The translations under genes and the position numbers were made by a program. From NCBI RefSeq assembly GCF_014306155.1, contig NZ_JACRWH010000045.1:1-17882 (forward strand): 17,882 bases of DNA, in the 5' to 3' direction. How positions within the stretch are numbered: the stretch's first letter is position 1; each line of letters begins with the position of its first letter. Positions 15,450 through 17,882 of the stretch are shown piece after piece. Under the pieces are notes generated by a model. It was given only the letters and a program-made list of their open reading frames with translations, did not search any database and was not told where the DNA came from. Source of the stretch: Holdemanella hominis (GTDB lineage: Bacteria > Bacillota_I > Bacilli_A > Erysipelotrichales > Erysipelotrichaceae).

Positions 15450-17174
15450 ATGGAAAATTGGATTCGAAATCATGATTCGTTTTATGTAACGAAAGATGAT
15501 CAAAAAATAAGTTTTAGTGATGATTTCATCAAGTCAGAAGAAAGAACAACAGGATTAGGTAAGGGTATTTATAGCACGTATAAATATTTTGATACATATA
15601 TTTGGAAAGAAGATAGTACGAATCATTATTATTTTGAGTGGATTCCTAAAGTGGATGAAAATATTAAAGAGGTTCATTTTCCAGATAGTTTTGTATGTGA
15701 AGACAAGGATGGCTATTCAACTATTCCTTATATGCAAGGGTTATTGATTCCCAATCGATATGAGTATGATTATAGTCATATTGCCTTTGATGGTCAGTTT
15801 ACAAGTTGTGCTGCCTATATGCCTTGGCTTAGTCAAACCAATAATGGAAAAGGGTATATCGCAATCAATGAAACGCCTTGGGATTCTAAATATACAATTG
15901 ATCATGATGATAAGGGGACAAGGCTTCAATTTGTATGGTTAACAAGTTTAGGTAAGATGCGATATAAGCGTGTTGTTCGATATACTTTTGAAAGTAATAT
16001 GGATTATAATCGTGCGTGTAAGATTTATCGAGAGTATGTTAAAGAAAGTGGCTTATTTAAATCTTTAAAGGAAAAAGAAGTTACACTTTCTAAAATATCA
16101 GATCTTCAACAGTGTGCTGTTGTACATACGGGTATTAAGGCACATACGGAAAAGGATTCACGTTTTTATAATGGACAACAGGATGTGATTCATTCTTTTG
16201 ATTCGGTAAAAGAGATGATTCAAAGTCTTCATAAATTAGGCTCGAACAAACTTTATCTTCATTTGGATGGTTGGGCAGATCCTGGCTACGACAATTGTCA
16301 TCCGGATTATTTGCCGGCATGTATTGAAGCTGGTGGATGGGCTGGTTTAAAGAATTTACAGGATAGTTTAAGTTCTCAAAATGATTTATTTGGCTTACAT
16401 GATCAGTATCGTGATTATTACTATACGGCTAAAACACATGATGAAAACCAAGCCATTCAATTAGAGGATGGTGAAGTGTTTGAGCATGCCAATTGGGCTG
16501 GGGGAAGACAAAACTACTTGTGTGCAAGTCTAGCACCGAAGTATGTAAAAAGAAACTACACTGAAATCTTAAAACATATTAATTTGGATTGTGTATACTT
16601 AGATGTATTTTCTTGTAATGAAATGGATGAGTGTTTTAATCCAGAACATTTAATGACAAGAAAAGAGTGTATGGAATATAGAAGGGCTTGTTTTCAATAT
16701 ATGACAAATAGAGGAATCATACCTTCAAGTGAAGAGTGCAGTGATTGGGCCATGCGTGAACTTGTGTTCTCTCATTATGGTCCTTATGAATTTATGATGA
16801 AAGAAGAAAATGAGAAAAGAATGGGAATAGCAGTACCTTTATTTAATCTTGTGTATCATGATTGTTTTATTTTGCCTTGGCCAATGGATAAAAAACAAGA
16901 AGACTATATGTTGTATGCGTTATTAAATGGTGGTATTCCATATGTGGTAAGGAATGCACCTTATGATAATGTGGATGGTAATTTTGGCTCTGATGGCTTA
17001 TCCATAGAAGATCGAATTAAACGTGCAAATGTTGTTCTAGATTTTTATCAAAAAATCAAGGATGAAGAAATGGTAGAACATAAAATCATCAATGATCATA
17101 TTCAACAGACCACTTTTAGTAATAATATCACAGTTGAAATCGATACAAAGGAGAATACGTATAGAATTGTATGA
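15450..17174 (+). CDS. Putative glycoside hydrolase, DUF5696-like
   Basis: A 574-residue protein without signal peptide or membrane segment. The ATG at 15450 is used because AGAGG lies nine bases before it; a TTG two codons earlier is less likely. An N-terminal beta-rich part (about 1-200, ending in a strand-rich region with RYKRVVRYTF) precedes a probable TIM-barrel domain with LHLDGWADPGYDNCHPDYLP (270-289), LHDQYRDYYY (316-325), YLDVFSCNEMDECFNPEH (383-400) and SSEECSDW (426-433). This pattern recalls the DUF5696 group, distantly like GH101/GH129 alpha-N-acetylgalactosaminidases, recognised from memory. Asp384 and Glu428 or Glu429 are reasonable catalytic candidates. The substrate is unknown; the GH13 gene just upstream suggests work on internalised oligosaccharides. 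It overlaps the next small gene by four bases. Confidence 0.6.
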   Translation: MENWIRNHDSFYVTKDDQKISFSDDFIKSEERTTGLGKGIYSTYKYFDTYIWKEDSTNHYYFEWIPKVDENIKEVHFPDSFVCEDKDGYSTIPYMQGLLIPNRYEYDYSHIAFDGQFTSCAAYMPWLSQTNNGKGYIAINETPWDSKYTIDHDDKGTRLQFVWLTSLGKMRYKRVVRYTFESNMDYNRACKIYREYVKESGLFKSLKEKEVTLSKISDLQQCAVVHTGIKAHTEKDSRFYNGQQDVIHSFDSVKEMIQSLHKLGSNKLYLHLDGWADPGYDNCHPDYLPACIEAGGWAGLKNLQDSLSSQNDLFGLHDQYRDYYYTAKTHDENQAIQLEDGEVFEHANWAGGRQNYLCASLAPKYVKRNYTEILKHINLDCVYLDVFSCNEMDECFNPEHLMTRKECMEYRRACFQYMTNRGIIPSSEECSDWAMRELVFSHYGPYEFMMKEENEKRMGIAVPLFNLVYHDCFILPWPMDKKQEDYMLYALLNGGIPYVVRNAPYDNVDGNFGSDGLSIEDRIKRANVVLDFYQKIKDEEMVEHKIINDHIQQTTFSNNITVEIDTKENTYRIV

Positions 17175-17449
17175 AAATATTAGTTTTGGTTTTACTATTA
17201 TTAACATGCTGTACAAAGGCACAACCAGAACTTAGAGAAACTAAAGAAGTTCAAACTTCAATACCTTATTCAGATGAGGAATTGATTGAAAGTGCAAATG
17301 ACCAAATTGAGGATGAAGCATATTATGTGGATTCAATAACTCAACAGTCGGATACAGAAGTGTGGTTTTCATTAAAGAATAAAGATTTAAACAAGCAATA
17401 TGTCTTTAAATATGAAGGTGATGAGTTAATTCCAGATCGAATAGAGTAG
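17171..17449 (+). CDS. Small putative lipoprotein
   Basis: A 92-residue protein of unknown function. Residues 3-12 are strongly hydrophobic and are followed by two cysteines (LLLLTCCTK), which looks like a lipoprotein signal, although Thr or Cys before the modified Cys is not the usual small residue. The rest is acidic (EELIESANDQIEDEAYY) and ends in a likely beta-strand pair (VWFSLKNKD, YVFKYEGDELIP). The start overlaps the stop of the preceding gene (ATGA) and the nearest AAGGAG is about 17 bases upstream, so it probably depends on re-initiation after that gene. Presumably anchored outside the membrane. Confidence 0.6.
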   Translation: MKILVLVLLLLTCCTKAQPELRETKEVQTSIPYSDEELIESANDQIEDEAYYVDSITQQSDTEVWFSLKNKDLNKQYVFKYEGDELIPDRIE

Positions 17450-17458
17450 GTAAGAAGT

Positions 17459-17739
17459 ATGTTAAGTAGAAAACAAATGATTGGACTTGCGATCACTCGA
17501 ATGATGATGCAGGATAAGTGGGCTGAAAAGTATGATCCGGATAATCGTTTTGGGATCAATCAATATGATTATAATTTGGAGAAAGACTATTTATTCGCGC
17601 TTCAAAGGGAATGGAAGAATTCTATTTGGGATTCGGATAAGGTTGAAAAATATGTAATGTTCTAGACTATACAAGCTTTGATGAATATGAAGAGGATGTT
17701 GAAGAGTGTCTTGCACGTCTTAAAAAACAGGAAGAGTAA
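17459..17739 (+). pseudogene. Small unknown gene, apparent -1 frameshift near its 3' end
   Basis: The first frame opens at ATG 17459 (AGG eight bases upstream) and stops at TAG 17663-17665, giving 68 residues (MLSRKQMIGL to KVEKYVMF). From about 17656 the -1 frame carries on with a protein-like acidic, probably helical stretch (NVLDYTSFDEYEEDVEECLA and on to KKQEE) ending at TAA 17737-17739, with no start codon of its own. Joined at codon GTA 17654-17656 the two parts give about 93 residues. A mutation, a sequencing error, or a real short protein followed by a decayed tail are all possible. The product is unknown and no domain was recognised. It follows the lipoprotein gene by nine bases. Confidence 0.5.
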
Positions 17740-17778
17740 AAGCAGGAAAAGCTCCTAATTAAAGGCGCTCTAAAATAG

Positions 17779-17822
17779 TGTAGGGTTATGTGAAAATACC
17801 GGCTTTAAATTATTGTAGGGTT
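17779..17822. repeat. Direct repeat TGTAGGGTT, two copies 35 bp apart
   Basis: TGTAGGGTT occurs at 17779-17787 and 17814-17822. The bases between do not repeat. The pair lies in a stretch (17740-17882) where I see no supported gene; an ATG at 17852 opens ten codons to the window edge but has only a poor ribosome site. It could be the end of a mobile element or a regulator site for a gene further right. Confidence 0.4.
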
Positions 17823-17882
17823 TCCGTATTAGGTTAAGAAAACTTAAATTTATGAATTTACTAAAAATGGGTCATATTCACC

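Noticed and set aside
17641..17670. Programmed -1 frameshift site
   Set aside because: The A-rich run does not form an X-XXY-YYZ heptamer in the correct phase and no strong downstream hairpin or pseudoknot was seen.
17740..17882. Insertion-sequence end
   Set aside because: The TGTAGGGTT repeats are direct, not terminal inverted repeats, and no transposase is visible; the ATG at 17852 lacks a convincing ribosome site.

Overview
The window looks like the chromosome of a low-GC, Gram-positive gut-type Firmicute, possibly Erysipelotrichia or a related Clostridia-like lineage. The evidence is AT-rich DNA, AGGAGG-type ribosome binding sites, sigma-A-type promoters, U-tailed terminators, a type III glutamine synthetase and an ECF-type vitamin transporter subunit. 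The lineage is inferred from gene content and style only. No mobile element, CRISPR array, rRNA or tRNA gene was recognised.

Layout. Positions 1-11704 read leftwards. The left edge holds a candidate structured small RNA (about 1-125) behind a near-consensus promoter. Next come an ECF transporter substrate-binding subunit (233-868), a membrane-anchored HtrA-type protease without a PDZ domain (1019-1996), and a nitrogen-assimilation cluster: gltD (2058-3512), gltB (3528-7967), asnB (7985-9568) and glnN (9614-11704). glnN has a strong promoter and an 88-nt leader carrying a terminator and a competing small hairpin. Rightwards from the divergent intergenic region run a short type I GS-like gene (11894-13063), an ANTAR-domain RNA-binding regulator (13070-13618), a YbaK-type Cys-tRNA(Pro) deacylase (13615-14100) and a GH13 alpha-glucosidase-type enzyme (14105-15403). 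After a terminator and a new promoter come a putative glycoside hydrolase of DUF5696 type (15450-17174), a small lipoprotein-like gene (17171-17449) and a small unknown gene whose 3' end is in another frame (17459-17739). The last 140 bases show only a 9-bp direct repeat.

How the genes work together. GlnN fixes ammonium into glutamine. GltBD transfers the amide to 2-oxoglutarate to give glutamate. AsnB uses glutamine to make asparagine. The divergent GS-like protein has lost the catalytic loop glutamate of GSI and the C-terminal tail, and it is encoded next to an ANTAR regulator whose receiver domain lacks its phosphorylatable aspartate. The glnN leader carries a hairpin with a six-base loop (A at position 1, G at position 4, as in ANTAR targets) that cannot coexist with the leader terminator. 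Together these suggest a glutamine- or nitrogen-controlled antitermination circuit in which a catalytically altered GS may be the sensor. The parts are visible in the sequence; the circuit is inference.
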